Source: Phoronis australis (taxonomy: Eukaryota; Phoronida; Phoronidae). Taken from it: a DNA stretch of 64,000 bases. Position 1 is the first letter of the stretch; every line of letters starts with the position of its first letter. The position numbers and the translations under genes are program-made. The stretch covers positions 507,533 through 571,532 of the forward strand of contig NMRA01000240.1 in the NCBI GenBank assembly GCA_002633005.1, written 5' to 3'. The notes below the pieces were generated by a model, which saw only the letters and a program-made list of their open reading frames with translations, had not been told where the DNA came from and searched no databases. This document shows positions 34,635-47,742 of the stretch, one piece after another.

Positions 34635-37600
34635 CTATGGTGTTACGTTCCCTGAACAATGTGGGAGGCCAATGAGAATACCTGAGGAATGATCAACTGC
34701 TATCATGCAGAGGGTTCCGATTGAATAACTGCAGTGTCAATGGTGGCACCAATGAGATAAATATAGAAGAATATATATAGCTCATTGGGTGGCACTCACT
34801 AGTTTTTCGAGCCACGGTTCAATTTGCCTTCCCCCATTTCATTAAAAAGTTGGCGCCTACTGGGTTGGCTCTGCATTTTAAGTTCTGTGCTGCATGTGAA
34901 GGCTACGAATGGCATAAACTTCATTTTTGGATTTGTTCTGGGTGAATTTTCACCCCTTGACTCACTTTTTGCAAGACCCCCTTTTTGCACAGCCTTGGCT
35001 TTTTTAAACATTTACTGTTTGCAAACGGGAAGTTGAAATTTTGCAGGAAATTCAGGTACCCTTTAGACACGTTGGATTTGTAAAAATCTAGCTCGGACAC
35101 CCACTTTTGACCCGATTTGTGTAATGTGAAAAGTCTGAATGCATTGCCTCTCACTTCGCAGTAATCGCATACAAATGGTGGCTTTGGGATGAAAGCTGTT
35201 TATTTGGCCGTATTTTTGCTCTTTTTCAAGTAGCCGGCTGCACTTCCGGTAGTCATAACATATGGGAAAAGACCTTGAAGTCAGTTTTAATAGATTCTGA
35301 GCAAGATTTTTGAAGTCTTTGGTCCAGTATACTGTTCATATTTTTAGGTTTTGTACATTCCGTGGAACAGACTGTTGAAGCCGACACGACTTGGTTTTTC
35401 AAGCCCAAAATCAGCAAAAACTGTTGAGTGCCACCTTAAGCGGCTGGTCTCATTCGTGTAAATGCGAAAAAGTCGGATTACCATCTGTGGAAAAAAACTT
35501 GGCACTGACTACTATCATAAGAACATAAAAATGAATTTTAGTATGTTTTGTTGTCATTGCAAAATGTTTTCTGGTGGGGCTAATGTTGTGCAGGATTGTG
35601 TTGAAGCGTACCGAACAACAACCCGCAATCCGCAAATCTCACTGTAAAGGTACAAACATGTGTGCATCCAGCCTGAAAAATAGGGGGTGCTCGAATTTTT
35701 CAGAATGTGGACATTTTCCTAAAAAAACGGGGTACATTCAGAGCTATGGTTTGTGCATTCGCCGAATTCCTGCTTTTTAGTGGTCTAGTTTTCTACTTTT
35801 TCTTACTTTTTGTTTCTCTGGGTGTACCTTTTTGCCCAATTCGCCAAATGGGGGGCTCATTCGAGCCCCTCAAGACCCCCCCTCCCTCCTTGGGTGCCCG
35901 CATGTACAAAGTCTGCTCATTTGTTTTAAACACTGTCACAAAAGGCAGTAACAATGGTAAAACTTGAAATTTCGGGCGTATGCTTTCAAATGTCGAATTA
36001 AACATTGTCAAGAGACCAGCAGAGGATACAACTTCTAAATTGAAAGTTCTTGGTAATCTAATGTAGTCCAGTTTATATGTTGCCTCCTTAGGCAAAGCTG
36101 GATTCATTCAAACACATGCTTCCATCTGTAAAATATTTAAACTTTAGGAACCTACCTGTAGAAACGCGGTCGTCTTCATAGTTTTCCAAGAATTTGAAAG
36201 CAGCCGCAGTCACGTTCTTTCCTGCAATAAAATGTATGGGCCATGCAGGCTGAGTTTAATAAACAATTCTTAATGAGAGCAAGCACATAAGCGCTCTCCA
36301 TGCCTTGTAAATATCAGTGGTTAGGGTGGTTCAATCCCTAATGCTGAAGTCGTATATTTTTGCCCTTTCAAGGCTTGTAAGTGGGTTCCACACAACGTAG
36401 CCCCTCTTAGCTTTATGTAACGTTACATATACAACCATGGTCAGGTTTACTTTTTTCACGTAAATGTTACTGTCGATTTCAACAGCATTCATATAGTAAT
36501 AACCCATCTGTGTCCAATTCATCTACATGCCCACCTATGTCCAAGTCATCTGTTTGCCAACCTATGTCGAAGTCATGAATTTGCCCACCTATGCCCAATT
36601 CATCTATTTGCCCACCTATGTCCAAGTCATCTAATGCCAAGAAAGTTTCATTGTTGCGCAGTAATTCGTGATACCGATCCTAAGCATTTCGGCAAGCCAT
36701 CCAATATTTGTTAGGTATGGAAGTGTGCGATGAATTTTCGCACAATGGAGGTTGACATGTCACCAAGAATTTCTGATTTGCAGGGCAAATATTGAGTTCA
36801 GAAATGTCCAGCCAAGTATTGACCTTACGTAGCGACTGGGGAAGGAGGGAAAGGTGTACGAAATTGGAAACTAACTTAGAGGTTTTCAAACAATTTTCAA
36901 GCTGTTTGAAGCAGACTGCATTAAGGAACATTAGCGACAAAGACTGATGATTATGCTGTGGAAGGAGCGCACTCCTCCACTAATTTCACTTACCATCCAT
37001 AGTGTCGTAGCCTTTATCAGATGTTAGAGTGACGGATTTCAGCTCTACAGTCTCGTATATGGCACCAGCATCTGTCCCGTTTTCAATGTCGGCTCTGACT
37101 TCGAGTGTTGTGAAGCTTGAGCTGCTTTTAGTTTTGGTCGAACTTTCAAGGAAAGCTTTAGGATTAAGTTTCACTTCTGGGTCATCATTTGTTTTGTTAC
37201 CGGCGCCTTTCTTTTTGGCTTTCTTATTTGGCACTGCATAAATGTCTATCTCTGGGTCTTTAGGAGGTGAGCCTGTTGTTTCTTCTTGTTTGCTTTGATT
37301 TTTCTTAACATCTATTGGTTGGTTAATGTTCTTATCCATTTCCGGTGATTTCTTTAAGAATTTCCATTTCTGATCCACTTTCTTCTCTTTCATTTTGTCC
37401 TTATCCACAACTCCGTCTTGCCCACTCGTATCAAAACCCCCGTTCATTTGCCAATTCTTGCTCACGGCATTTTGGCTCGGTGATCTTTGTTTAGTGTCAT
37501 TTTGCGGTTGGTCATTTAAGCGCATGCTATTTGGTCGGCTGAACGTAGCCGCAGGGCTAAGCACAATGTTTCCTACAGTTTGAGAAGAGTGGTTCCAAGG

Positions 37601-40600
37601 TTTGGGACGTATCACTAAAGGGTTTTCAGAAAAGTAAACATTTGGATTTGAAACATAGATTTGCTGTTGCGACGTGAACGGTCCTGCCCGCAAATCGTAG
37701 TGTTGATAGGAGGGTCGCACGTAGTACCTACCAAATTCATCTCCCCTGCTCGAACTTCTTGATTGCATCTGGAAACTTGAATTACGCGATACGCCACCTG
37801 ATGGCTGTACTTGTGGCACAGAAACATGGGTTGTATTGCTAAAGCCCGAGTGACCTGCGTTCGAATTGTTCGAAATAGTAAATAGTTTGGTCTGAGATGA
37901 CGAAGGGTCGTCTCCGTCTGATTCATTGTCAACGATGTCTATTCTGGCAGTCATGCTAGCATTTCTCGCAACGCCTCGCCGTCTGTCCTTGTCTGAAAAT
38001 ATACGTGAAACAGGTCCCAAACAACTCCCAGAAAGCTTGATAAACCTGTGAATCTAAATCCATAACCTAATTAAGTTTCCAAAAAGAAATTTCTGACTGT
38101 ATTCACCCATGGTCGTTAGCTTTTATTCAAGAAATGCAAACCCTGTCAACTTCGTAAACCAAACCAAAATTTGCTTTGAGCGATAGACTTTATAAAGGTG
38201 ACGCTAACAACATGACAACAATAACATAACGTCAACATTTCACGACAAGAAAGCATGGTTGTCATCATTTATCGTTAGACCCCAAAGTACTGACCATCAG
38301 CGCGTATTTCGTGACTTCGTTTGTACGCGCGATCTTCCACGTCGACTTGCCAGAGAGATCCTTCCTTCCTCTGTAGAAAATGTTGAAGACGGCGATCCGC
38401 ATGCACAAAGTTGACTGAAGAATCTGATAAATACAGACGCTGTTTGGTCATTGCTATTAACATGTAAGGGTTAGTAGGTGCAGTGTGTCACTAAAACTGA
38501 CGATTTTCTCATTGCCTAGTTGACTACGAAAGGGTGCTTTCTCAGGTTGAATTCTCTACGAAAGCCAAAACATGTAATAAAATAGTCGTAGATTTAGAAA
38601 GGCAAAGGGGACAAGCATCGTCCATATGAGACTTGCAATTTTGGCAAACAAGAGACACAACATGATATTTAAAGGTGAGGTATAGGTGACTTGGGGCTAA
38701 CTCTTGCCCACGTTTCTTATGTTAACAAATCCTGGTGGATTCAAGTCCCGGGTGACAGATTTTGTGAGTAGTCTGAAGGACCCTCTAGTGCAGGAATCAG
38801 CCGCTATTACACAGGTTAAATGCCGAGCATTTATTTATCAGCTTGAAAAAGCATTAACATGTTCAAGTTTCCCTGTGTTGTTGTCACAGTGTCTTATTCC
38901 CTTCAACAGACGTTCTATTCATTGTAGCAGCGAGAAGAGACCCCTTCAGAGCTGTTGTTTTGTCACAAGATGATTCAACATTGTCTTGTAATGATTTGAT
39001 TTTCTGGCGAATTTCTTTCAAATCCCTGGAATTGGCCTTGAAAAGGATACATTTTTTAAGAGAACACTTGTAGAAGGGTTTCATGTTTATTTAAGTTTGT
39101 TAGGTAAGGAGAATACAATAAAACGGGTGTCTGTCGAATTAAAAGAATTTCATAGTGTCTAAATCACCAGCAAAAAAAAGAATTCTGTCACAGTGAATAT
39201 AGTTTGCGAAAGGAAAACTGTTTTCTCGAAGCGCTCTACAAATGGCGCAGAGGGGCTCGGACATGGGCACGATTGCTAATGTTTTGAATTCGGAGAAATT
39301 TGTGCGAGATACTTTACAAGTTACATGATGTTGGTGAAGTTTTAAACGCTCTTAATGGTTAACAATTCTGTTAACTGCGGTCGTCTGAATCAGAATCAGA
39401 ATCAGAAATGTCTATTGTATGTACCGTGTAAACCAGCTTTACAATGATAAAAGTTCAGCCGTTAGCTGCAGCACTGCTGCTCTTGAAATATATAGCGTCA
39501 GGCTGTTCAGTTCACAAAGAACATGACTTTGAAATAATATAACTACTCTGGCATCCTCTGTCATATTCGTCAGCGGTCGGCTAAAGCAATACAATTATCA
39601 CCGCTTTTTAAAGCGCCATTTATAACTCCATAATTTACCCTGTCGCATTTTCACAGGTCACGTCGTTTGTAAAATGTGTCTACCTAAGGCAATAAAACAG
39701 CCTGTAAGTTACCACACGAATCTTCAAGTCAGAGTGCATTGTTTTCAATTAACAAACTAGCACACTTTTTGTGATGGTACTATCAGATATCCAAAGACCA
39801 ACCCAAACCTCAAGTTAGTGCTTTATAAAATTATAGAACTTTCAGCGGATTTGGAATGTATTAAGATAACCGGGCTTTATTTTTATTGGAGCCATGAAAA
39901 TGTAACATGGACAACAGAATTTGTCAAAAAGCATTCTTTTCTCTTTCAGACGTTTTGCAGCTTGTTCAGTTGACCTATAACTTAGTCAAAATATTATCTT
40001 TGAGGCTAAAGTGAGTGCTGCAGCTGTTTTCGGTTATTACATGTTGATAATGAATATAGGCATTCATTCACTCCTCCCTTACCAATACTATAGGAAATAC
40101 ATCTTTGGCATTGCGATACTGATAACTAGCAATGCGATACTGATAACTAGCAATGCGATACTGATAACTAGCAATGCGATACTGATAACTAGCAATGAGA
40201 TACTGATAACTAGCAATGCGATACTGATAACTAGCAATGGCGGAGACAACTCAAGGCACCAGTCAAGCTTCTTATTATTTTGCGAGATAAGATGGCAACA
40301 CGTAACTTTCTATAGCAATACTGTTTATACAAAGTCCTGAAGAGAAGGAAGCCAAAAATGAACATTCAAAACTTAACACTCTAAAATTAGCCACAAGAGC
40401 AACACGGAGTATTGATATGCGTCCGCAGTATTCATCGCTTATAGCGCAAATACAAGAGATGAATATTATCTTAAACATTCCCACTAAACGTAGCAAGGCT
40501 AGTAAATTTATTGATAGTTTCCTCTAACTCGCCTAAAGCGTATACCACGTTTGTCCGTTTAGCAGACTTTGTAAGTAGTTTTGAAACTTTCCTCCAAACG

Positions 40601-43600
40601 TTTGAGGGTTGTCTAGGATTACAGGGCATTGTTTTGTTGCAGAAAACTGAAATGGAAAAGTAGTTTTTAATATCTGTTAATAGGCAAAAATCGAATTTGG
40701 TAGCCTTTTAATAGCAACCTATTTACTAAATTTCATGAAAATCCATCAAGGAACTCCAAAAATACAGAGGTAAAAATTTTAAAAAAAATAAAATTGTCTC
40801 TAGGGGGCCGAGCGGTTGTTTGCTCGGTTCGAATCTTGTCGTCGTTTGTCACATGTCATTAGGATAATGCGAGGGATTTAGTAGATACAACCGCGGACGC
40901 CTGACGCCCACACAGAGATGACTGCAATAATGCATCTATCTCGCATATAAATGGCCACTAGGTGGCGTACAGTATGTCGAATCCATCGGAAAATATGAAG
41001 GAATCACCGTCTCTATTTGCCAAATGTAATAGAAATCCGGTCAAGAAACTCCAAAAATTCAGAGGAAAACGAAAAAATAAAATGGCCACTACCGATAGTC
41101 AAATCCGTTCAAAAGTCGTCGACAGGAGTTGTCACTTTCATGCAAATCAACTTTCTAATTTTAACGAAGTTTCTGCAAGGGATTCAGCCGAGCTTCTCAC
41201 TGCAGTAGGAACACATCCATTTTTTCATATAAAGTAGTTTGGCTGATTGAATGGAACACATCAAAAAACAGGCTCAAAAACAGTAAAAGCCGTATCTAGG
41301 TGTCGCAAAATACATCGAATCCATACCAAATCATTATGCCTATTTGCCAAATTTCATAAACAAGAGCAACGCGGAGCGTTGAAATGCGCCCATGAATGCA
41401 TTGCAAATGGTGTGCTTTTAGGGTTATTTATTTGTTATAAGAATGGCCACTAGATGGCGCAAAAACGTATAATCCATCTAAAAACAGGAACATGCCATAT
41501 TTCATAAAAATCTGTCAAGGAACTTCAGAGAAACAAAGGAAAACAGAATAAAATGAAATTGCCACTAGTGGGCACAGTGTCCGTTGGATCCGCCTGAAAG
41601 TCGTCGTCTGTTGTTATCTTCACATAAATACACTTACTAAATTTAGTAAAGATCCTGCAGTGGGTTTAAGAGATAAAACTATGGGCGCTAAACAAAACTA
41701 CCACTAGGAGGCGCCGCAGTAGTCAGTCACCATCATCAAAGGTCGTCTTCACACTGAGAACATATATGCCAATTTTCAAATGATTTGGTTGATACAGGGT
41801 TGGACACCAAAAACAAGATTTGAAAACAGCAAAAATGGCCTCTAGGTGGTGCAAAATACCTCGATTCCATCCAAAAACAGGAAGATAGCGTCATCACACC
41901 TATAGATGCCTATTGAAATTTTATGAAAATCTGTTGTGGACCTTTGAAGATACCGAGTTAAACGTAAAAAACTAAACTTGCCACTAGGGGGCACGGCAGT
42001 AGTTGGATCTGTCCGAAAATCGTCGTCATCCGTAGTCAACATATAAATGCACTTGCTAAATTGCGAACGGTTTAGGAGATACAGCCATAGGCGCAACAAA
42101 AGCAAAACTGCCAATAGGAGGCGCCACAGTAGTCGAAATCGTCGGAAAAACATCGTCAACCATACTCTTTATAGTAAGCACATACATGCTAATTATCACA
42201 ATCATCCTTTGATCGGTTGGGTTGTTAGAGGGGTGGACGCAAAAAACAGACTCGAAAACAGTAAAAATGGCCACAAGGTCGAATCCATCCGAAAACGGGA
42301 GGAAAGAGTCATGTCACTAATGGGTGCCTACATACCAAATTTCATGAAAATCCGTTCAGGACTTTTGAAGATACAATGGTAAGCGTAAAAAAATAAAATT
42401 GCCACTAGGGGGCAGACTGGTGGTCGGATCCGTCCGAAAGTTCGCTCATGCCGTCCCATTCATAAATAACATATGTGCCAAATTTCATGAACGCACGTCA
42501 AAGGGTTTTGGAGATAGAGCAGCGGACGCCGGAAGCCGGACAAACGCTGCTCGGACGGACGGACGAACGGACGGAGATGACGGCATAATGCGTCCACATA
42601 TAAATATGTGGGCGCATAAAAATCCGTCACGGAAATCTTAAGATACATGGGCGGCGCAGCACTTAAAAAAGTGGAAGCTATAGCCCCACCCCCAGTCCCC
42701 CACCCTGTGGTGCACCGCCTATAGACCATGGCGGCGCAGCACTGAAATAAGTGGGGCTATTTTCCAGTCCCCTATGGTGCGCCCCCACTTAGATACAATT
42801 AAGAAAACGTAAAATGCTTCTATTGCCACTAGAGGGCACACTGTTAGTCTGTCTGACCGATAATTCTCTTGTGCCATCTGATACACGACATGAACATGTC
42901 TGCAAAATTCCACGAACATCCATAAGGGGTTTTGGAGGTATAGTAGTGGACACTGGAGGGGAGTTGGCGGCATAATGCATCCACAAATATATGGGGGTGC
43001 AAAAGTCATTTCATGGTCTCGTTCTTTTTTTCAAACGAATGCCAGGTGATCAGTTTTCTTAGTTGAACTTTGCGACTTTCTCTATCAACTTACCATGGTA
43101 TAAGAGCGTTTCTGACGAGGCAGGTCTAAGTGGATAACCTCCATTGGCATATTTCGTCGGATTTTTACCGTAAAACAGATAAGCTCTGCTTGGTCCAAGG
43201 TTGGCCATAAAACTTGATCCTTTGGGATCAGAAGAGTACGTGTACGGCATACCTGTTGATGACGCATTGGGATGAACGTATTTTTCCACACTCCTGTTTT
43301 TCTTGGATCTTCTGGAATTAATAAACACGCAGCTTTTAGCGGTAAGCGATTTGTAAAACCTTTCTGCTCAGCTGAGAATCTAGTAGTCCTACAGCTCATT
43401 TCTTTCCAGATAAAGTAGCTAATCAACCCAAAACTACGCACAGGATTGTTGATTATGGAAATCGTGGTCACGTTTTCACCATATTTTATAAAGCATAAAC
43501 TCTTAGTAGATTGGGAGAAACTGACAAGGCGTCAAAAGAAAAGTAGTTTGAGTATACTCACCTACACTGAAAACAGCATACCGCCACTACAACCGCTATG

Positions 43601-44640
43601 AGGACGGCGGCACCAGCTGAACAACCGATGGCGATGTACAACACGTCCTCCGTAGCAGACATGCTGTTGGATACTGGAATGAAAACTAAACCGTTCAAAT
43701 CATATCATGCCTCAAATAACAGAGCTGAATAGAAACGCTTGTCACATTCTTTCGCTATCGAAAACATTAAATATCTACATGATCTTCTCAAACTGAAATG
43801 TATTTTACGATACGATTCTATTCAAAGTGGTTATATACCATGTTCTGATGTCAACACGACTTTATTCATAGGCGACGGTATTTATTGCAATAAAACGCAT
43901 GGAGTTCTCTTGACTACCATCACAGTGTTTCGGCAACAGAAACTAACCCTCTCTGTGAAGCAAATTTCATGCGCCTACTCTGAAGCAACAGCCAAATGTC
44001 AGGTTTAATACCTTTCACTGGCAATCATATATTGTTGAACCCTAAACAACAGCCAACAGAGAAAAAAGGGTGAACGACCACAAAAAATGGTCCACGTGGA
44101 AGAAGTTTCCGCGCATCGTTCTCATATTTCCATATGGAGTACGCAATGTGATGTGACTAATCACAAAAACGTACTTTATTCTGGGGAGTTCTTCCTGAAC
44201 AACGTAATACCTCATTGTTAGGGAAAGGTAATCGAAGCAATGACAACTGGTTTTTTAAAAGAAATAATTTTTAATTGTTAAAACCATTAAAAAAAAATTC
44301 TTCCCAACCCCCTCCCTCCAATTATATTGTTATCACAAAATATGATATCACTGAAACAGCGGATGTCTGTACTACAGCCTATTAGAGCAACCGCCCCCTC
44401 CCCTTCCCCAACCAGGGTGTGAAAGCACCGAAGCAAACCAGAAACGACATGCTTCCTCACGAACACATAGTGGCATGGGTTTATTGAAATCTTTACCACA
44501 TAAGACCAGTGACAGAAAATTTGGTCCTAAAACAACAAAATGTTTCATTTTGCATCTACTATCTAAAGTAGAAGCTGCTACTCTAATGCCACCCTGATAG
44601 GAACACGAGTACATGGAATTCCACCTTTGTTGGCCAATGT
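34635..44640 (-). CDS. Single-pass membrane protein with long tyrosine-motif cytoplasmic tail (partial)
   Basis: Seven minus-strand exons with GT-AG ends and fully matching phases: 44461-44640, 43562-43673, 43094-43311, 38295-38453, 36994-37992, 36156-36221, and a terminal piece 34635-34651. The first encodes a Cys-containing extracellular segment (MYSCSYQGGIRVAAS ... LCGKDFNKPMPLC). The second encodes the membrane span (LYIAIGCSAGAAVLIAVVVA, VCCFQC). The tail is basic next to the membrane (RRSKKNR), then Ser/Thr/Asn/Gln-rich. It carries tyrosines in SH2-ligand-like settings: DIYAVP (YxxP), AIYETVEL, GYDTM (YxxM) and NYEDD. It looks like a type I receptor or adhesion molecule; no family is recognised. 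The upstream exon must end in phase 1 and was not found; the signal peptide is therefore missing. The terminal exon is the weakest part. Confidence 0.6.
34787..35439. mobile_element. 650-bp element with GGTGGCACTCA ends, copy 1
   Basis: Left GGGTGGCACTCACTAGTTTTT-like end and right end inverse AAGGTGGCACTCAACAG. The same end type bounds 47.08-47.74 kb. It lies in an intron of the minus-strand receptor gene. Non-coding. Confidence 0.55.
35657..35904 (+). mobile_element. MITE, 6-bp-TSD family, copy 2
   Basis: Starts CATGTGTGCATCCAGCC and ends GGGTGCCCGCATG, flanked by a perfect TACAAA direct repeat (35651-35656, 35905-35910). Intronic in the receptor gene. Confidence 0.85.
36994..37992 (-). 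CDS. Large cytoplasmic-tail exon of the receptor-like gene
   Basis: A 999-bp open exon between a TTTTCAG acceptor and a GTAAGT donor, entering and leaving in phase 1. It encodes 333 low-complexity, hydrophilic residues (Ser, Asn, Gln, Lys rich) with a Lys-rich patch NKKAKKKGAGNK beside the DIYAVP motif, and ends ...SDKGYDTMDG. Open length, splice sites and phase agreement with both neighbours make this the best supported exon of the gene. It is predicted to be disordered and to act as a docking tail; this is inferred. Confidence 0.65.
38460..40100. other. Intron of the receptor-like gene; nothing recognised
   Basis: Part of the 4.6-kb intron between exons at 38295-38453 and 43094-43311. Contains a short (GAATCA)n-like run near 39387-39403 and no other feature seen. 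Confidence 0.45.
40111..40240. repeat. 21-bp minisatellite, open in one frame
   Basis: Six tandem copies of GCGATACTGATAACTAGCAAT (one with GAGATA). The 21-bp period keeps one plus frame open, giving an ITSNAIL heptad repeat. There is no start context or splice support, so it is treated as a non-coding minisatellite. Confidence 0.9.
40680..42620. repeat. Field of diverged CCACTAGGGGGC-type repeats
   Basis: A composite unit recurs about every 150-300 bp: TTTCATGAAAATCCGT, GAGATACA, AAAATAAAATTGCCACTAGG, GGGGGCGCAGTAGT and CGTCCGAAAGTCGTC. It ends in a GACGGACGGACG-rich stretch near 42550-42575. Copies have diverged by substitution and small deletion. It lies in an intron of the receptor-like gene. 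Confidence 0.7.
42649..42792. mobile_element. Two adjacent GGCGGCGCAGCACT mini-elements
   Basis: Two copies of about 65-75 bp side by side, each starting GGCGGCGCAGCACTKAAAWA and ending in the inverted GGTGCRCCGCC / GGTGCGCCCCC type. Intronic. Another copy is at 48.91 kb and a left end at 1.97 kb. Confidence 0.65.
43680..44455. other. Intron of the receptor-like gene
   Basis: Sequence between the membrane-span exon and the preceding extracellular exon. An 89-codon plus frame (43739-44008) has no recognisable motif or paired splice sites. Confidence 0.45.
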
Positions 44641-46840
44641 CTGAGTCCATTCGCTCGTAAAACATGCGTCACGTTTTTGTCGTTGGACATAGTGAATAAA
44701 ATCAACGCTGGTTATGAAGATAAAACTAAGAAGCTGCAGATTTGCCTCGGTTCGAAACAAAATAATTTGGTCTTCCAACGTCATTGTACATATGTATTGA
44801 ACTTGTGGCCACTCATTCTAAACAAAAACAACTCCTGAATTAAACTCGTCCGGATGGGGTGCCTGCATGGAAGCCTGAAACCCAAAAAGGCCTCGAAGGA
44901 AAATCAATGTAGAAAATCATTTTCAAGTCACGCATCTAATAAAGTTAAACAGTTATGGATAGACTTGGAGCATAGACATCGACGTGTATGATAGACTTGG
45001 ACCATAGACATCGACGTGTATGATAGACTCTTCAACTGAATACTAGTACTAGACGCCAAGGTCATTAGAACAGGTCATTTCGTAACAAGTGCTCCAAAGC
45101 TGTCTGAGTTTGTAATGATTAAAATCAAAACAATTATGTCATATCTGATGGCACCCTTGATAAACTGGTAACAGAAAATGAGAATTAATTAAGGTATATG
45201 GCAGTTGGCCAAGTTAATAGTTGACTTGGGTAAGATTTAACTAGGTAGGCCCTACTAACAGACCTGAAATCGTTAACCGGTGAGCATGGCTGACCATAAA
45301 GATTCCACATGCAGTACACGTAGGCATACACACGACTTTCGGATTATTCATTAACACAAAACGAACGCGGGCCATGCGGAGTTTCGCTTGTGTTGATTTA
45401 GAAATGTGCCATAACAGGCCAATCAACGGAACATTAGTCGCTGTACAGGCCTTTTCTCTTACCGTATTACGTCTTGGATATCGATAGTAGCTAATTTCAT
45501 AGAGGAATGAATCTTATCTCCACCGATATCACTAAACAAGAACGCCCCGTCTCCGTAGAAGAGGGCGCGGTCGGTTCGCTAGCATAGTGTACCTGAGTCA
45601 CCTTCGCTGTGCTCACGCCCTCAAACACTGGCTGTTACGTAAACAAGGATAAAGTAAAACGACAAACAAACTCCGTTACCTTTACCCACGACTAACGAAT
45701 ATTGATTGGGTTTCTTCACACACGTAATCTTTGTCCAACACTCAGGATATGCCCAGAAGGTCCGCTGATGGTTTAAATGTCACAGTTAGACACGGCTGTT
45801 GCCATCTTTCTCTTCAGCTGTCGACCTTCAACTCACTGGACCACACCACTCCAGGTCTTTACACTCCCCGGTTTCACTACGCTGCTGATCAGCTTTGAAA
45901 CTATTGTTATCGTTCATTTGAATAACAACAGCTGGCGTTTGTATAGCTATGAAACACGTATTTGTAATGACCGGTGACATAAATTTTCGTTCTCAAAGGG
46001 GTGAAAAGATCATTTCAAAAGAATGCGAGCCCTCGGGTAAGGAATTTGCTTACGCCGTTTCTGATTGGGCCGCTTCTTGACCATTTTTCAAAACATTGCA
46101 CACAAAAGAAAAATGAGAAAGGGGTATTTGTTCACTTTATTAGGATAAAAGGTATTCAAAACATTGTAATACCGATAGAATGTCGTTTGACGCTGAACAT
46201 CCGGCATGTCGAGGCTGATACAAACTGCATACAGGCTAAAGTACAACTGGGTTCTGAGCCGGTCACTTTGTCAGCGCGGTGACCGTCACTTAATCTCGAC
46301 CATGCGCTAATAATCTCTGTAACACCCAAACACGATATTCTTACGATAATTACATTCAAATGGGATACCTAATTCCCAGTTTTTCTCATTAGAGCGATTT
46401 CGCAACATTTAAAAGTGATACCCATATTGTAACTTTATCTCATTAGGACGATTTCACGAAGAGGGCTACTGGTTCGATGAGTGGTCTGTCAGTCAACGCG
46501 ACTACGGCCACAGCATTTCGAACTTGCGCTAATAATCCCTGAACCATCCAAATGCGATATTGTTATGGTAGTTATATTCAAATGTGATACCTAAATGTCA
46601 GCTAGCTCATTAGGGCTATTTTACGAAGGAAGAATGTAAACAGGAAACGTTAGTTCCCGCTGTTAACTTGTTCAAAGCAAGTGTGATTTTAGTGAAAGTA
46701 ATGTCATAGAGTCAACATGGGAGTGTATGTTGAGTGGTGATCAACAAATATCGTATACATGCACGTGAGTTGGCCCGTTCTAGTATATTTGGGAAACTTC
46801 AGGTTATACACGGAATTAGGCACATTAACCTTATTTCAAA
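44641..46840. other. No gene assigned; one minus-strand exon candidate
   Basis: A 31-bp direct duplication lies near 44960-45025. At 45463-45578 (-) an open frame (LFYGDGAFLFSDIGGDKIHS) ends in a GTAAGA donor. Its exit phase (2 bases) does not fit the receptor exon at 44461-44640, so it would need an intervening exon. At 46150-46280 a plus frame (ECRLTLNIRHVEADTNC) looks protein-like but has no clear splice sites. Confidence 0.3.
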
Positions 46841-46930
46841 AAACCGGGCTACGCTCCGTAGACGCAATAAACTCGCAAAACGCAAGATCATGCAAGCCGT
46901 CGCGAGAGAACGCCGTGCATTATAAGCGAA
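46841..46930. mobile_element. Foldback MITE, degenerate copy
   Basis: Contains CGCAAAACGCAAGATCATGC and CGCGAGAGAACGC, the core of the foldback MITE at 6.69 kb and 48.60 kb, but one end is poorly preserved. Confidence 0.4.
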
Positions 46931-47076
46931 CATGTTATACAGTGTTTCTCTTGCTAACACTAGGTTCACACCAGTGGCGAATTAGCGCCAACAGTTTCAA
47001 AAAACGTAGTGGAAACTAGCGTTTTAGCACGCAAACTGGTAATTTCCACCAACAGTTAGCCTACGGTTAGTTTTCC

Positions 47077-47742
47077 TTAAGAGGCACTGAACAGTTCTCA
47101 CAGGGGTTTGCCTGTAAGAACACACGTCAATGGACTCTTCACCTTTTCTTCACACTGTCAAAAACTGTAGGCAAATAAAGAAAAGTTTTGAGTCATTTCA
47201 CATCACAAGCTCTGAAGATGAGCACAGAAACTATATTCTCTCTTGTATTTTTGGCCTTTTCACTCCCAGTGGAAACCAAGTCAGACTAAGAAAAATAAGG
47301 GCAAAAAAATGCAAAATCGGCACTTTTCAACCCAAAACCACCACTTCCGGGCCGATACTCGACTAAAGCCAACATTAGATTCCGAAAGCAAATTTCCTAC
47401 CGATTCCAAAAGTTTGGTCCAAAAGTACTGTCAACTAACTATTTTTTTTGCAAATCTGGCTTGTCTGAGGGCTACCTGAAATCGCGGCCAATTTCTCAGT
47501 TGCTACACAGCAATGCACAATTGCAACAGGGGGCCACCATCTTGAAGAAGAGTGCAGCTACAGCCAAAAACGTGGCCTTTCTCATTCTCAGCATGTTCAC
47601 AAATACAAGCAAACCACATTCACTGAGCCTACATGCAATGCCCACCTAAAAATGCCCCCAAACTTGGCCTACCCCAAAATTTTAATATTTCGGGACTGCA
47701 AATTGGCCGCGGCCGCAGCCTAACTGTTCAGTGCCACCTTAA
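47077..47742. mobile_element. 665-bp element with GGTGGCACTGA ends, copy 2
   Basis: Left end TTAAGAGGCACTGAACAGTT and right end AACTGTTCAGTGCCACCTTAA are inverted. The same end type bounds 34.79-35.44 kb. The interior is A-rich and non-coding. Confidence 0.65.

Noticed and set aside
40011-40340. 109-codon frame with an ITSNAIL repeat
   Set aside because: Produced by a 21-bp minisatellite; flanking residues look random.
45241-45426. 61-codon minus frame with CMPTCTACG
   Set aside because: Considered as a receptor ectodomain exon; exit phase at the available GTCAGC donor does not match the next exon.
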